A stretch of DNA of 64,000 bases from Fidelibacterota bacterium. Lineage in GTDB: Bacteria > Fidelibacterota > Marinisomatia > Marinisomatales > SCKK01. Positions within the stretch are counted from its first letter, which is position 1. Each line of letters opens with the position of its first letter. The notes under the pieces are model-generated. The model did not search any database. It saw only the letters and a program-made list of their open reading frames with translations, and was not told the origin of the DNA. The position numbers were made by a program, and so were the translations under genes. The stretch is taken from positions 1 to 64,000 of the forward strand of contig SCKK01000012.1 in the NCBI GenBank assembly GCA_004124475.1, read 5' to 3'. This document shows positions 26,930 to 36,459 of this stretch, in pieces.

Positions 26930-27439
26930 TAGTATTTATACAGAATTATTTGGTAACGTGAAATCGTGATATCTAGTCAATTCCTCTGTAAGATGTAAGT
27001 ATTTTGCGAGAATCAATAGTTAAAATCTGATTAATGATAATTCTTAATATCATGACCGTTGAGAATTCTAAATAACAATCCATTCTGTCCTATGTAATTT
27101 GTTTATCACAATGTTTCATTTACCCCCGCCATCGTATAAAGTTATTCATATAAGGTTATGAAATGTAACAACTTTTGTACAATAAAAACAGGCCTAACGG
27201 GATAAGTCACTAAAATGCGTTTCCATCGCTGCTGAGATGCTGTCATCGGTAAATGAGAAGATACAGAAGTATATTTAATAATCATCCGTCCCATCAAAAC
27301 TCAGCGCCTTGCCTCATAGGTTAAACTATGCATATGATAAGCTTTGAAAACGATCTTTTAAAACCCTGGAGTGGGGGGGGGTGGGCCCAGACCTCGCTCA
27401 CCTTCAAGTGTTACATTTTTTGTATTTAATTCAACAAAT
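26930..27439. other. Gene-free stretch between cassette array and IS110 element
   Basis: No gene supported on either strand. A G-rich tract lies at about 27371-27383. This is where an integron integrase or attI site would be expected if the array were still joined to its platform, but neither is visible. Confidence 0.55.
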
Positions 27440-27743
27440 AGCATCATTAGTTTCATCCTGATGGAAATCACTAACATAATTGGTCAACGGAGAGAGAGGA
27501 CCACCTTGCCTTGTGAATTGCCTCGTCATAAAAGACAAGATAAAATCACCAGGGGCAGATTGTCCCTCTCTCTGGTTAACCTGTCTGACTGCCCAACAGA
27601 ACAACGCAGTCGATCGGGCGCCAGACAGGAAGGAAAGCCTTTGATCTTCAATAGTATGATGTCTCTCCAAAAATTTGGTAAGAAGACCACTATGAGGCCA
27701 GGACATGGCTTGCTTGACCACATAAAACAAAGGAGGTAATAAA
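27440..27743 (+). other. IS110-family 5' non-coding end, possible bridge-RNA region
   Basis: About 300 bp with no convincing protein, ending in AGGAGGTAATAAA before the transposase ATG. In IS110-group elements this non-coding left end encodes the structured bridge RNA that pairs with target and donor DNA. I cannot fold it reliably by eye, so the assignment rests on position. Confidence 0.4.
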
Positions 27744-29023
27744 ATGTTCTTTTGTGGCATTGATTGGTCAGACAAGGGGTTTATTGCTGTAATCGTAGAT
27801 CCCTTGGGAAAAGTAGTCAAAAAGTTTATCGTCCGGAACAGCGCGAAAGAATTTGATAAATTCATAGATAAGATACGGATAGTAACCTCTCCACAGAATC
27901 CAGCGGATAATGTGTCTGATATGTTATTTACCATAGAAACTCCCAATCTGGCTATAGTGGATTACCTGATGGAAAATGGGTATACGGTCTATGCTGTTAA
28001 TCCAAAGTCCGTGGATCGCTATCGTGACCGGTATCGTATAAGTGGTGCAAAAGATGATTTCTTTCCTGCCTGTCGGCAGACAGGGATGCATTCGTACTGG
28101 CAAACATACTCCGGACTGATAAAGACCAACACCGACCTCTTTCCTCTGGAAGTGATTTGGCAAGAGAACTGAAGATTCTTACTCAGGATAGAGAGAAATT
28201 TGTCAAGACAAAGTCGAAGATGACGAGCCAACTCCGATCCTGTCTGAAAGTGTGTTACCCTGAAGTCTGCGACCTGTTTGATGATCTTTCCAGTCCCTCG
28301 GCGTTGACGTTTCTTATTACCTTCCCCACCTGGGAGGATTTGAAAAAAAAGAGCGAAAAGAAACTGATTCAATTCCTCAAAAAGCGCAAGATAACTAATC
28401 CGGTTCTGTTGAAAAAGATCATTGAACATACTCACACGCCCCCTATCCCCATAGACCCTGTGGTGAAAAGAGCCAAGGTGAGGCAGATGCTAACCCTGGT
28501 GAAACAACTGATATCGCTATGCCAGCAGATTAAAGAGTATGACCAGGAGATAAAACAGCTTCTTGACAACCATGAAGATAAGGACATATTTTTAAGCCTC
28601 CCCGGAGCTGCTGAAAATCTTGCATCTCGTTTGTTGAGCCAGTTCGGTGATGACCGTTCCCGGTTCCAATCTGTATCTGAATTGAGACCCATGGCTGGCA
28701 CTGCCCCCGTAACTAAACAAAGCGGTAAGTATAAATACGTTATATTCAGGTTTAGCTGCCGTAAACCTTTTAGGAATGCTCTCCAGTTGTTTTCTTTTAG
28801 CAGCCTTACCAAATGTAAATGGGCTGCTCTTTATTATGAAAAACACAGAGAAATGGGGAAAACACATCATCACGCCTTAAGACTCTTGTCTGATAAGTGG
28901 ATCAAAATCATCTTTGCTATGTGGCAGAATCACCATGAATATGATGAAAATAAGTTCCTGGCAGATAAATTTAAACACATGATGGATCAACCAGATAATA
29001 ATCCTATTTTAGAATATGCTTGA
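27744..29023 (+). pseudogene. IS110-family transposase, interrupted by a 23-bp insertion
   Basis: The N-terminal DEDD RuvC-like part (FCGIDWSDKGF... VYAVNPKSVDRYRDR, GAKDD) is read in one frame. The rest (DAFVLANILRTDKDQHRPL... to the Transposase_20 domain with TAPVTKQSG, the catalytic-serine region) is in another. Deleting 28062-28084 restores one open frame of 418 codons, normal for the family. The insert is a palindromic word (CCTGTCGGCAGACAGG), not a base miscall. The transposase is therefore inactive unless frameshifted. Confidence 0.9.
28062..28084. repeat. CCTGCC/GGCAGG-family palindrome inserted in the IS110 transposase
   Basis: The 23-bp segment includes CCTGTCGGCAGACAGG. It lies between the codons for GAKDDF and DAFVLA and shifts the frame. 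Related palindromes lie at 21893, 22111, 33400 and 43741. Confidence 0.8.
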
Positions 29024-29222
29024 CATAGTATGTCTGCCCCGTTTGCTAAAATAGTAGCATTTTTAATTCTTTCATAAAATATTCATCTATCTAACGGGGC
29101 CGGCGCCCTGGGCAAATAAGATATTGGTGCTAAATGATAATATTACTAAAACGAAAGTGATAGTTATTTGTCTTTTCATAACCAACTACTACTATTTCAT
29201 TTTTGAGAATATGTGCACAATC

Positions 29223-29387
29223 TTACTTCCTCCGTCTTTTTTTCTTGCCCTTGAGTGATATGTGGTCCTCTAACACAATGCGGAGGTAGTCCGATAAGCT
29301 GTGGCGACCGTCTTCAGCAAGCACTTCTAAGGATTTCTTGAGAGATGGGGATATACGAAGAGCGATAAATTCATCTTTGATTTCCAT
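29223..29387 (-). CDS. Small ribbon-helix-helix (CopG-like) protein
   Basis: A 54-residue protein: MEIKDEFIALRISPSLKKSL at the start, then LSDYLRIVLEDH, and a basic tail GKKKRRRK. The strand (FIALRI) and two helices match the CopG/Arc-type DNA-binding fold used by antitoxins and plasmid regulators. It begins 22 bp after the end of the transposase remnant on the same strand. No toxin partner is seen downstream. Confidence 0.65.
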   Translation of the reverse strand: MEIKDEFIALRISPSLKKSLEVLAEDGRHSLSDYLRIVLEDHISLKGKKKRRRK

Positions 29388-29408
29388 GGTTGTATTGTAT
29401 AACGTTGT

Positions 29409-29816
29409 TTAACATTTCGCAAGCAGATATCCGCAGGATCCTGTGGATAAAAACCCGCGACAGTTAAACTTTGGATTATTCTTCTGTCGAAATATAGTGT
29501 CCTTTTGTGCTTCGGAGAGATAAGCGTATCCACTTAAGAAAAAGGAGCGTACAGCTGAAATATCGAAAAAGGGGAATAACATCAACAAGGTGATAAGATA
29601 ACCGGGACGAAAACCTTTTTCCTTAACCATATTACTCTTTGCAGCCAACGTCCCGATAGTAAAGGGCTTAATCATATCGAAAAGCGTATCACATATTACA
29701 TCCTTTTTGTCTTTTATTGTTTTAGTAATTTCGTCAAAATTATGTAAATTTGATTGTGAATTAATGAGAAATGCTCCTATTTTTGTTGTTGGTTTAACTA
29801 CCTGTAATTTAACCAT
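29409..29816 (-). pseudogene. N-terminal fragment of an IS4-type DDE transposase
   Basis: The 135-codon frame contains GFRPGYLITLLMLFPFFD, then EAQKDTIFRQKNNPKFNCR, like the N-terminal part of IS4-superfamily transposases (KD-xYRLKNNPxINWR type). It then enters an AGGATCC-family palindrome (29429-29448) and stops. The whole catalytic DDE domain is missing. TAGGAGCATTT words at about 29772 and 29818 form an inverted pair around its start and may be what remains of the element end. Confidence 0.65.
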
Positions 29817-29894
29817 TTAGGAGCATTTTTCATACTGTTTTTATGGTAAATTTACTCTATTATTAATGGTGTGCGAAACTTGAGTTACTAATAA

Positions 29895-29910
29895 TCCCGA
29901 AATTTCGGGA
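29895..29910. repeat. CCCGA/TCGGG palindrome
   Basis: TCCCGAAATTTCGGGA, a perfect 16-bp palindrome; the same word occurs at 35107-35122. It directly follows TGTGCGAAACTTGAG, the terminal word of the MITE-like unit. Confidence 0.8.
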
Positions 29911-29965
29911 GGTAGACAGCAGACTTTTTAATTCAATTACTACTCAATTAAGGTGAGAAATTTTA

Positions 29966-31900
29966 GTGGATAACGTTAAAATAGTGATCGTTTCCGTGCT
30001 TTTTATCCTTGGATACTTATCATCTCAAACTACTCCCTTTCTATTACGCCAAGATGAAAATGCATCATTGAAAAGGGCAACTCAATTAGAAAGAATCCAT
30101 TTGTACGATGAAGCAGAAGCAATTTATAAATCCCTGTTAGAGAAAAACCCCTCAAATACACGTGCATTTCTGCAACTCAAATCATTTTATCGCAGAAATA
30201 AAAACTTTTCCGCTCTTGAGACTTTGATAAAAAATCGATTGGCGCTATTCCCTAACGACCTCCAGAGCCATATCGAGCTTGGAGAAGTACTATTATTAGA
30301 AGGTGATGAGGATCGAGCATTAGAATATTGGGAGAACCTTATATTACAATATAAATACTCTCAAACAGCATATCGAATCATGTTGCAGATGTACATGAAA
30401 TACCATTTAGATACTCCGCTGAAGAACCTTGTAACAGCAGGTAGAAAACAGTTTAATGACCCTTCCATGTTTTCATTTGAACTCGCAAATGCTTATCAGG
30501 CAAAACAGCAGTATAAAGAAGCAACTCATGAATATATCACATATGCACTATCACACCCGCGTAGAAGTAAAACCGCATCGCAAAAAATTCTGAGAATGTC
30601 CGATGTAGAGGAAAGTCGTACTCTAATAAAAGACGTGTTCTTCAATCGGCTCAACGAAAATGAGTCTTTGATTGGTAGACTATACAGTGATTTTCTCTTC
30701 AAAACAGGTGAATACCTCGAGGCATTTGAGCAACATGATCAGCTCGGGTTTGAAATGAACTCGGACTTTGAGCGGTGGCTAAAGTTTGCAGAAAATCTGA
30801 GAAAAGAACAACAATACTCGTTATCCCTGAAAGCTTACTCGAAAATATTGGAAACCACATCTTTACGGAAAAGTAATCTTATCAATAGTAGTCTTCCCAG
30901 ATTCTCTGGGGAAGCACTATATGGGTTAGCCTTAACTTATGAACAACTGATCTTACCAGAGCTGTCGTTTAAATCTTTAGCAGAATATTATCCCAACAAT
31001 ATCTTTTTTGAAAATCACTTCTACTCCGTGGAATCAATAGAAACATACAGGCTTGCAGAAACTTTTACTCTTTATGATTCTATACTTACTTCCCTGCCTT
31101 CCACCATTTTTTCCCCAAAAGCCCATTTCCGCATTGGCGAAATCAAATACAGGTTAACGCAGGATTTTGACGGTGCACTGGAAGCCTTTCGCTTGGCAAG
31201 CAGCATGTTGAAAGAAGAAAATATCATAAGGAAAGCAAACGGTCGCATTGGAGACGTTTTGATAGCGAAAGGAGATTTGGCAAGCGCATTAGTTTTTTTC
31301 GACCAACTGACTTTGACAGAAAAATCAAATGAAAATACAATATTTTACCTCACAAAAAAGTGTCAGATCCAGTTTCTTATGGGCGAATTAGATTCAGCGC
31401 TTGTGTTGCTCAACGACCTTGTTTTTCGCCTTGATTTGACCAATAACAGCTATAACGATATCCTGGAACTTAGGGGTTTTATTGAGAAAAGGTATAGTCG
31501 TGCCGATGCCGAAGCCAAAGAAGCATTTTTATTATACCTTGAAGGAGAAAAATCGTTAAAGCAGGCGAACCCCTATCAGGCAACGGTCTATTTTAGTGAG
31601 GTAACGAATAAATATCCCCAATCTCCCATTAGCGTAAATGCTGCTTTCAGAAATGGAAAGATTGCTGTTCAAATGGGGAATTATGATGAAGCGGTGACAG
31701 AGTTCGAGTCCATCAAAGAATCACCTTTTGGTGATAAAGCAACGGTTATGATAGGGGAAATCTATGATCGTTACACTCATGACTCGAACCAGGCTATCCA
31801 ATGGTATCTATCTGTTCTGGAACTATTTCCGGAGAGTATGCTCGTTGAACCTGTCCGATACCGAATTCGTGAACTTTCGCAGGATAGGGAGGTGAATTGA
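29966..31900 (+). CDS. Exported TPR protein
   Basis: The 644-residue protein has an N-terminal membrane/signal segment (about 5-22). TPR repeats fill nearly the whole chain (AEAIYKSLLEKNPSNTRA, then ALEYWENLILQYKYS, FDGALEAFRLASSM, and others). It resembles periplasmic TPR scaffolds such as those found with envelope assembly systems. GTG start with AAGGTGAG upstream. It is followed by a short gene and the asparagine-synthetase-B-like gene, probably one operon. Confidence 0.8.
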   Translation: MDNVKIVIVSVLFILGYLSSQTTPFLLRQDENASLKRATQLERIHLYDEAEAIYKSLLEKNPSNTRAFLQLKSFYRRNKNFSALETLIKNRLALFPNDLQSHIELGEVLLLEGDEDRALEYWENLILQYKYSQTAYRIMLQMYMKYHLDTPLKNLVTAGRKQFNDPSMFSFELANAYQAKQQYKEATHEYITYALSHPRRSKTASQKILRMSDVEESRTLIKDVFFNRLNENESLIGRLYSDFLFKTGEYLEAFEQHDQLGFEMNSDFERWLKFAENLRKEQQYSLSLKAYSKILETTSLRKSNLINSSLPRFSGEALYGLALTYEQLILPELSFKSLAEYYPNNIFFENHFYSVESIETYRLAETFTLYDSILTSLPSTIFSPKAHFRIGEIKYRLTQDFDGALEAFRLASSMLKEENIIRKANGRIGDVLIAKGDLASALVFFDQLTLTEKSNENTIFYLTKKCQIQFLMGELDSALVLLNDLVFRLDLTNNSYNDILELRGFIEKRYSRADAEAKEAFLLYLEGEKSLKQANPYQATVYFSEVTNKYPQSPISVNAAFRNGKIAVQMGNYDEAVTEFESIKESPFGDKATVMIGEIYDRYTHDSNQAIQWYLSVLELFPESMLVEPVRYRIRELSQDREVN

Positions 31901-31945
31901 CGCGATGCGTGATGCGTACAACATGTAACTAAGAGAGGGAAAACT

Positions 31946-32056
31946 ATGGAATTTGATGAATGGGTCAAGCTGGTTCCTGATGAAATTACTCAGGATTCCC
32001 TTCATGAATATGAGACCAAGATCGTCGATCTGCTCACTGATATTCCACTTCCATAA
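31946..32056 (+). CDS. Short ORF, possible remnant of a four-helix-bundle protein
   Basis: A 36-residue frame, MEFDEWVKLVPDEITQDSLH..., preceded by a good ribosome-binding site (AGAGAGGGAAA). The start resembles the N-terminus of four-helix-bundle (23S-IVP-like) proteins, whose normal length is about 120 residues. If so, it is truncated, and the tail (YETKIVDLLTDIPLP) is unrelated. Family assignment is tentative. Confidence 0.4.
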   Translation: MEFDEWVKLVPDEITQDSLHEYETKIVDLLTDIPLP

Positions 32057-32101
32057 CCAAGTATTACATTTTGCGTTTTATACTAATCAGAAGGAGGTAA
32101 A

Positions 32102-33355
32102 TTGAGAAGAGTAATTTTCATCCTTGCATTCTTTTGCCAGTTTTTGTCGGCTGACAAGATCCTCATCCCCATGGATTTGGCTCAAAAAGATCATCTGAAA
32201 GCTTATGGGATTGCTTTTTGGATATTATCGGGAGATATCAACGTGGAATGGCTTCTTAATTACCGCGGTGGCTCATTCATGATTGAAAACTATCCCGCTA
32301 TTCTTCAGGAGTGCCGAATTAGAGGAGTCACGGCAGAGGTTATTACCGAAGCTGATATTGTGAATATCTACGGTGAGATTGACATGAGTAACATGGAAAT
32401 AATTTTATTAGAAAAAGTACCTAAAATCGCTATATACTCCCCTCCTAACAAGCAACCATGGGATGACGCTGTAACTCTTGCTCTCACATACGCAGAAGTG
32501 GAATACACTACTTTATGGGACGAAGAAGTGTTTCTTGATTACCTCGATAAATATGATTGGCTACACCTTCACCATGAGGATTTTACAGGTCAATATGGGA
32601 AATTTTACCGAAGTTATCACAATGCCCCCTGGTATATCCAACAACAGAATGAATCCGAAGCAATGGCGATCCGGCTGGGATTCACTTCTGTATCTGAAGA
32701 AAAGAAAACAGTAGCGCAAAAAATCAAAAGCTACGTGGGCAGGGGCGGATTCATTTTTGCCATGTGTTCCGCCACCGATGCACTGGATATTGCACTCACC
32801 GCCGAAGGTGTTGATATCGTCGAAAGCGTATTTGACGGAACACCAAGTGATCCACAGGCACAGCAAAAGTTAGACTTCAACAAATCTTTCGCGTTCGAAA
32901 ACTATACTCTCATCAAAGATCCGTTTATCTACGAATTTTCCAATATTGATATTCCCCCCAGTGATCGACCAACCATTAGCGGACCAGAAGCAGACTACTT
33001 CACACTCTTTGAATTCTCTGCGAAATATGATCCAGTCCCTTCCATGCTGACTCAAAATCACGTGGGTATTATTAAAGGTTTTATGGGACAAACCACCGGA
33101 TTTCGGCGAAGTTTGATCAAAAAACATGTCACCATTCTTGGAGAGGTAGAAGGCGAGGAACAAATCAAGTATATTCACGGAAATTTCGGCAAAGGAACGT
33201 TCACATTCCTCGGAGGACACGACCCGGAAGATTACCAGCACTTTGTGGGTGATCCCCCTACCGACCTATCACTCCATCGAAATTCCCCGGGGTATCGACT
33301 GATTCTCAATAACATCCTTTTCCCGGCGGCACGGAAGAAAGAAAGGAAGACATAA
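32102..33355 (+). CDS. Exported protein of the type often labelled asparagine synthetase B
   Basis: The 417-residue protein has a signal peptide (1-17: MRRVIFILAFFCQFLSA), then KILIPMDLAQKDHLKAYGIAFW and LLNYRGGSF. FCB-group homologues carry the label asparagine synthetase B, although it lacks the AsnB glutaminase and synthetase domains. A flavodoxin/GATase1-like core with LHLHHEDFTGQYGKF and FIFAMCSATD is visible. Actual activity is unknown. TTG start with AGGAGGTAAA. It follows the TPR gene. Confidence 0.75.
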   Translation: MRRVIFILAFFCQFLSADKILIPMDLAQKDHLKAYGIAFWILSGDINVEWLLNYRGGSFMIENYPAILQECRIRGVTAEVITEADIVNIYGEIDMSNMEIILLEKVPKIAIYSPPNKQPWDDAVTLALTYAEVEYTTLWDEEVFLDYLDKYDWLHLHHEDFTGQYGKFYRSYHNAPWYIQQQNESEAMAIRLGFTSVSEEKKTVAQKIKSYVGRGGFIFAMCSATDALDIALTAEGVDIVESVFDGTPSDPQAQQKLDFNKSFAFENYTLIKDPFIYEFSNIDIPPSDRPTISGPEADYFTLFEFSAKYDPVPSMLTQNHVGIIKGFMGQTTGFRRSLIKKHVTILGEVEGEEQIKYIHGNFGKGTFTFLGGHDPEDYQHFVGDPPTDLSLHRNSPGYRLILNNILFPAARKKERKT

Positions 33356-33743
33356 GGTAACTATTAAAGTTAAGGCTAAGGCGCCCATCTACACTACCGT
33401 TACGACGGACAGGCAGGCGAAGGAAAAGGAAAAGAGAGATGGGCTATAAAGAATGACAAATAACGAATAAGTAATATAAAAATAGTAATTAGTAAGTCTT
33501 ACATTAATGAGAAAACGAAGAGTATTCTGGTTGAATCTGTCCCAAGGATCTTTTGAACAAGAAATATCCTATAGGAACTATCCACAGGATCCATTGGAAA
33601 TGCTATTATTCATTCGTTGTCCCAGGGACCCCCACGGAGGAATCTTAGCCTTCCTGTCCCGTAGGGAGCTTGTGACCGTACGGGGAACCTATGCCTTAGC
33701 CTAGTTCCGGAAAATAGGCTGAATAGTTACAACATAAGTCAAA
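33356..33743. other. Gene-free region with palindromes
   Basis: No gene. It holds a GGACAGGCAGGCGA word (33407-33420), TCCACAGGATCCATTGGA (33581-33598) and TCCCGTA..TACGGGGA (33657-33686). Confidence 0.65.
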
Positions 33744-34193
33744 TTGGAATTACCCCTGAATTTTACCATAAAAGAACATAGGCTGAAAGATGCCATTGCT
33801 GTCTCCAGCCAGATACCGGAATTTGAAAATCCATACGGCATTGATGAATACAAAAAGCGGTTCGCCGGTGTTGCCCACCACATTCTGACCGCCTATAAAG
33901 ATAATCAATCTGTTGGATTTAAAATTGGATATGATCGGTATCATGATGGATCTCTTTATAGTTGGATGGGTGGTGTAATACCAAAATTTAGACGCTTTAG
34001 AGTTGCAGAACTACTGGCTGATAAACAGGAAAGCTGGGCAAAAAGTAAGGGATATGAAGCTATTATTCTGAAAACTCGAAAAAAATACAAAGCGATGCTT
34101 CACTTTTGTGAAAAAAGAGGGTTTACAATTGTTGAGACTATCCAAAAGCTGTCCGATAGTGAAACACGAATTATTTTAAAGAAACTACTATAA
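33744..34193 (+). CDS. GNAT-family N-acetyltransferase
   Basis: The 149-residue protein has the GNAT core: GFKIGYDRYHDGSLYSWMGGV (strands 3-4), PKFRRFRVAELLADKQESWA (acetyl-CoA loop and helix, a variant of RxxGxG/A), and MLHFCEKRGFTIVE. It transfers acetyl from acetyl-CoA to an unknown amine. TTG start at 33744, with no strong ribosome-binding site. It lies 12 bp before the FAH-family gene. Confidence 0.82.
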   Translation: MELPLNFTIKEHRLKDAIAVSSQIPEFENPYGIDEYKKRFAGVAHHILTAYKDNQSVGFKIGYDRYHDGSLYSWMGGVIPKFRRFRVAELLADKQESWAKSKGYEAIILKTRKKYKAMLHFCEKRGFTIVETIQKLSDSETRIILKKLL

Positions 34194-34205
34194 AAACCAT
34201 ATATC

Positions 34206-34822
34206 ATGAAAGTCTTCAATATCTATTGTGTCGCTAGAAATTATAAAGAGCACGCAAAGGAAATGAAAAGTGCAGTCCCTGAAGAGCCGATCTTTTTTCA
34301 GAAACCTTCTGTCTGTGTAACAACTGAACCTATCCTCTATATTCCTCCGGACAAGGAAATACATTATGAGCTGGAAATCGTCGTGAGGATAACCAAACCA
34401 GGCTATCAAATACCTCAAGAACTCGTATGGGATCATGTGGGAGAGTTGTGTTTAGGACTTGATTTAACCGACCGACCTCTCCAAACCAAACTTAAAAAGG
34501 CACAACTACCATGGTTTCTTGCAAAATCATTCCTAGGTTCCGCGGTCCTGACACAATTTAAACCGATTGATTTTAAATTGTGGGAAAACAATTTCTGGTT
34601 GAAGATTGACGGAACCATAGTACAATCCGCCTATATGAAGGATATGATTTTTAGTATTCCTTTCCTCATTGAATATCTCTCAGCAAGAATTCCCCTTATG
34701 GAAAACGACATTATATTTACCGGCACACCCAGCGGTGTTGTTCTCTCAATGATGAGGATAAACTTTCCATGGGAATCGGTGACACAATAGAAGGCAACTT
34801 TCTTGTCACAGTAAATAATTGA
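34206..34822 (+). pseudogene. Fumarylacetoacetate hydrolase (FAH) family gene with 3' frameshift
   Basis: The frame from 34206 encodes a normal FAH core: NYKEHAKEM, the metal-binding YELEIVV and LDLTDRP, and IIFTGTPSGV. It then leaves the family. In another frame the expected end follows at once (LNDEDKLSMGIGDTIEGNFL, stop 34820-34822), so a base was lost or two gained near 34738-34746, in a TTCTCTC run. Enzymes of this family hydrolyse or decarboxylate 2-oxo acids. The frameshifted product would have a wrong 16-residue tail. A sequencing error is possible. Confidence 0.8.
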
Positions 34823-35398
34823 CAAATTTGACTCTGTTCTAAATACCGTATGATTTATGCCGATTGAGAAAGTGGTAAAAAGGTGAGTGGTGAGTGGTAA
34901 CTGGTGAGTAGTAACTGCCTGCCCCGTAAGGAGCTTTTGCGACTGTACGGGGGTGTGGAGTGCCTGCTCTGTAGGGAGTAACGACCGTACAGGGGTAATT
35001 GGTGCATTGCTCTTAATACTATTACATCCCAACTGTGGTAGAGTTGATTGCTCACAGAGTCCCGCGGACAGATTCGAGCGGAAAAACGTGAACTGCCTCC
35101 CCTATCTCCCGAAATTTCGGGATGAGCACCTGCCCGACTTTGGTCAGGCGGGGAGATAGGTTGACCATACATTATTTTTGGCATCGTTGAAAAGAAATAC
35201 ATCACCGTTAACCGCTAACTACTCACCAATAACCAATATCAAACCTCAGTTTAAACATAGTAGCGAGAAACAGGCGATTATTAATACAGTTCATAGAACA
35301 TAGCTACAAATTTTAATATTTCTCATTTTAATATTTGTAAAATTCCCCAAGTTGGATTAACATCTTTATATGTCAATGAGTTAATTCTTGGAGGTAAT
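34823..35398. other. Gene-free region with palindromes and low-complexity DNA
   Basis: No gene. It contains GTGAGTGGTGAGTGG-like words (34882-34915), two CCCCGTA..TACGGGG units (34922-34952 and 34966-34995) and TCCCGAAATTTCGGGA (35107-35122). Confidence 0.7.
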
Positions 35399-36115
35399 AT
35401 GAGTATAAAATTATCAATTGTTTTTCTTGTTACAATCTTCATTGGAAGTTTAACTATACTCCATGCGGACGGCGCTATCACCGGTAACATAAAATTTGAA
35501 GGTAAGGCGCCGACCATGAAAAAAATCAAGATGGGCGCTGACCCCATCTGTTCAGCCAAACATGATAAAGCGGTTACAACTGAATGGTTACTCACAGGTG
35601 AAAAAGGTGAATTAAAGAATGTCTTTGTCTACATCAAAGAAGGCGTCACAGGTAACTTCCCAACCCCTTCAGAACCTATTGTAATTGATCAAAATGGTTG
35701 TATTTATCAGCCTCGCGTATCAGGTGTACAGGTAGGACAATCCATTGATATTTTAAACAGTGACGGCACATTACACAATATTCATGCAAAACCAAAAATC
35801 AATCGTGAGTTTAATAAAGCTCAGCCCAAATTCAAGAAAAAACTTACGGTTTCCTTTGATAAGGTAGAAATCATGGTACCATTAAAGTGTGATGTCCATC
35901 CGTGGATGGGAGCCTGGATAGGTGTGCTTGATCATCCATTTTATGCGGTTACGGGAGATGATGGTTCCTTCACTATTTCCGGCTTAGCTGCTGGAACATA
36001 TACAATCGAGGCATGGCACGAAAGACTTGGGAAACAGACGGCAACAGTAACCATCACAGCTGATGAAACAACAAGTACGGATTTCATTTTTACACCGCCA
36101 AAAAGGAAAAAATAG
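35399..36115 (+). CDS. Exported cupredoxin-like protein, copy 1
   Basis: The 238-residue protein has a signal peptide (about 1-23). Likely type 1 copper ligands are H126 or H129 (TLHNIH), C164, H167 and M170 (KCDVHPWM). It ends in a carboxypeptidase-regulatory-like beta domain (SGLAAGTYTIEAWHERLG). A role as periplasmic electron carrier or copper-binding protein for the oxidase locus is inferred from motif and position. It has a paralogue at 38545. GGAGGTAAT precedes the ATG. Confidence 0.8.
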   Translation: MSIKLSIVFLVTIFIGSLTILHADGAITGNIKFEGKAPTMKKIKMGADPICSAKHDKAVTTEWLLTGEKGELKNVFVYIKEGVTGNFPTPSEPIVIDQNGCIYQPRVSGVQVGQSIDILNSDGTLHNIHAKPKINREFNKAQPKFKKKLTVSFDKVEIMVPLKCDVHPWMGAWIGVLDHPFYAVTGDDGSFTISGLAAGTYTIEAWHERLGKQTATVTITADETTSTDFIFTPPKRKK

Positions 36116-36459
36116 CAAAGAAAATATTTCCCAACGGTATAAATACCAGACCAAACTAAATCGCACATATAATAGGGTCTAGTAATTAACTTACTGCTTA
36201 TTCACTTAAATCAACAAAGTAGGGGAAACTAAAATTCGAATATCGAATTTATAATCCCAGAAATGTAATTTGCTGCTGCAATGATGATTGTTGAGTTATG
36301 TCAATAGGATATTTACTTATTTCAGTTCCCCTTTGAAAATCAGCTCCCATTTGGAATAAAGCACTTAATTTATAACGATTACATGTTTACATCAATAATG
36401 TGACCTTTTTGGTCATCTATTGATTAAGGTTAAGGTAAACAGATATATAAAGAAATATT
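36116..36459. other. Regulatory gap before the Rrf2 remnant
   Basis: No gene. TGACC-TTTTT-GGTCA (36401-36415) is an inverted repeat 45 bp upstream of the Rrf2 start and could be its operator or a small hairpin. Confidence 0.4.

Noticed and set aside
27193-27334. A third attC-like pair (GCCTAAC at 27193, GTTAAAC at 27327) upstream of the array
   Set aside because: The spacing fits, but the inner arms do not pair convincingly and the stretch between it and cassette 1 holds no gene and no matching R'' end.
27371-27739. Plus-strand reading frame before the IS110 transposase
   Set aside because: Low-quality composition and no homology; it fits the non-coding end of the element better.
33507-33704. 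Short plus-strand frame downstream of the asparagine-synthetase-B-like gene
   Set aside because: It is made mostly of palindromic repeat words.
34875-34917. GTGAGTGGT-type stretch as a CRISPR or microsatellite
   Set aside because: Units are irregular and without unique spacers. No CRISPR-like array was seen in the window.
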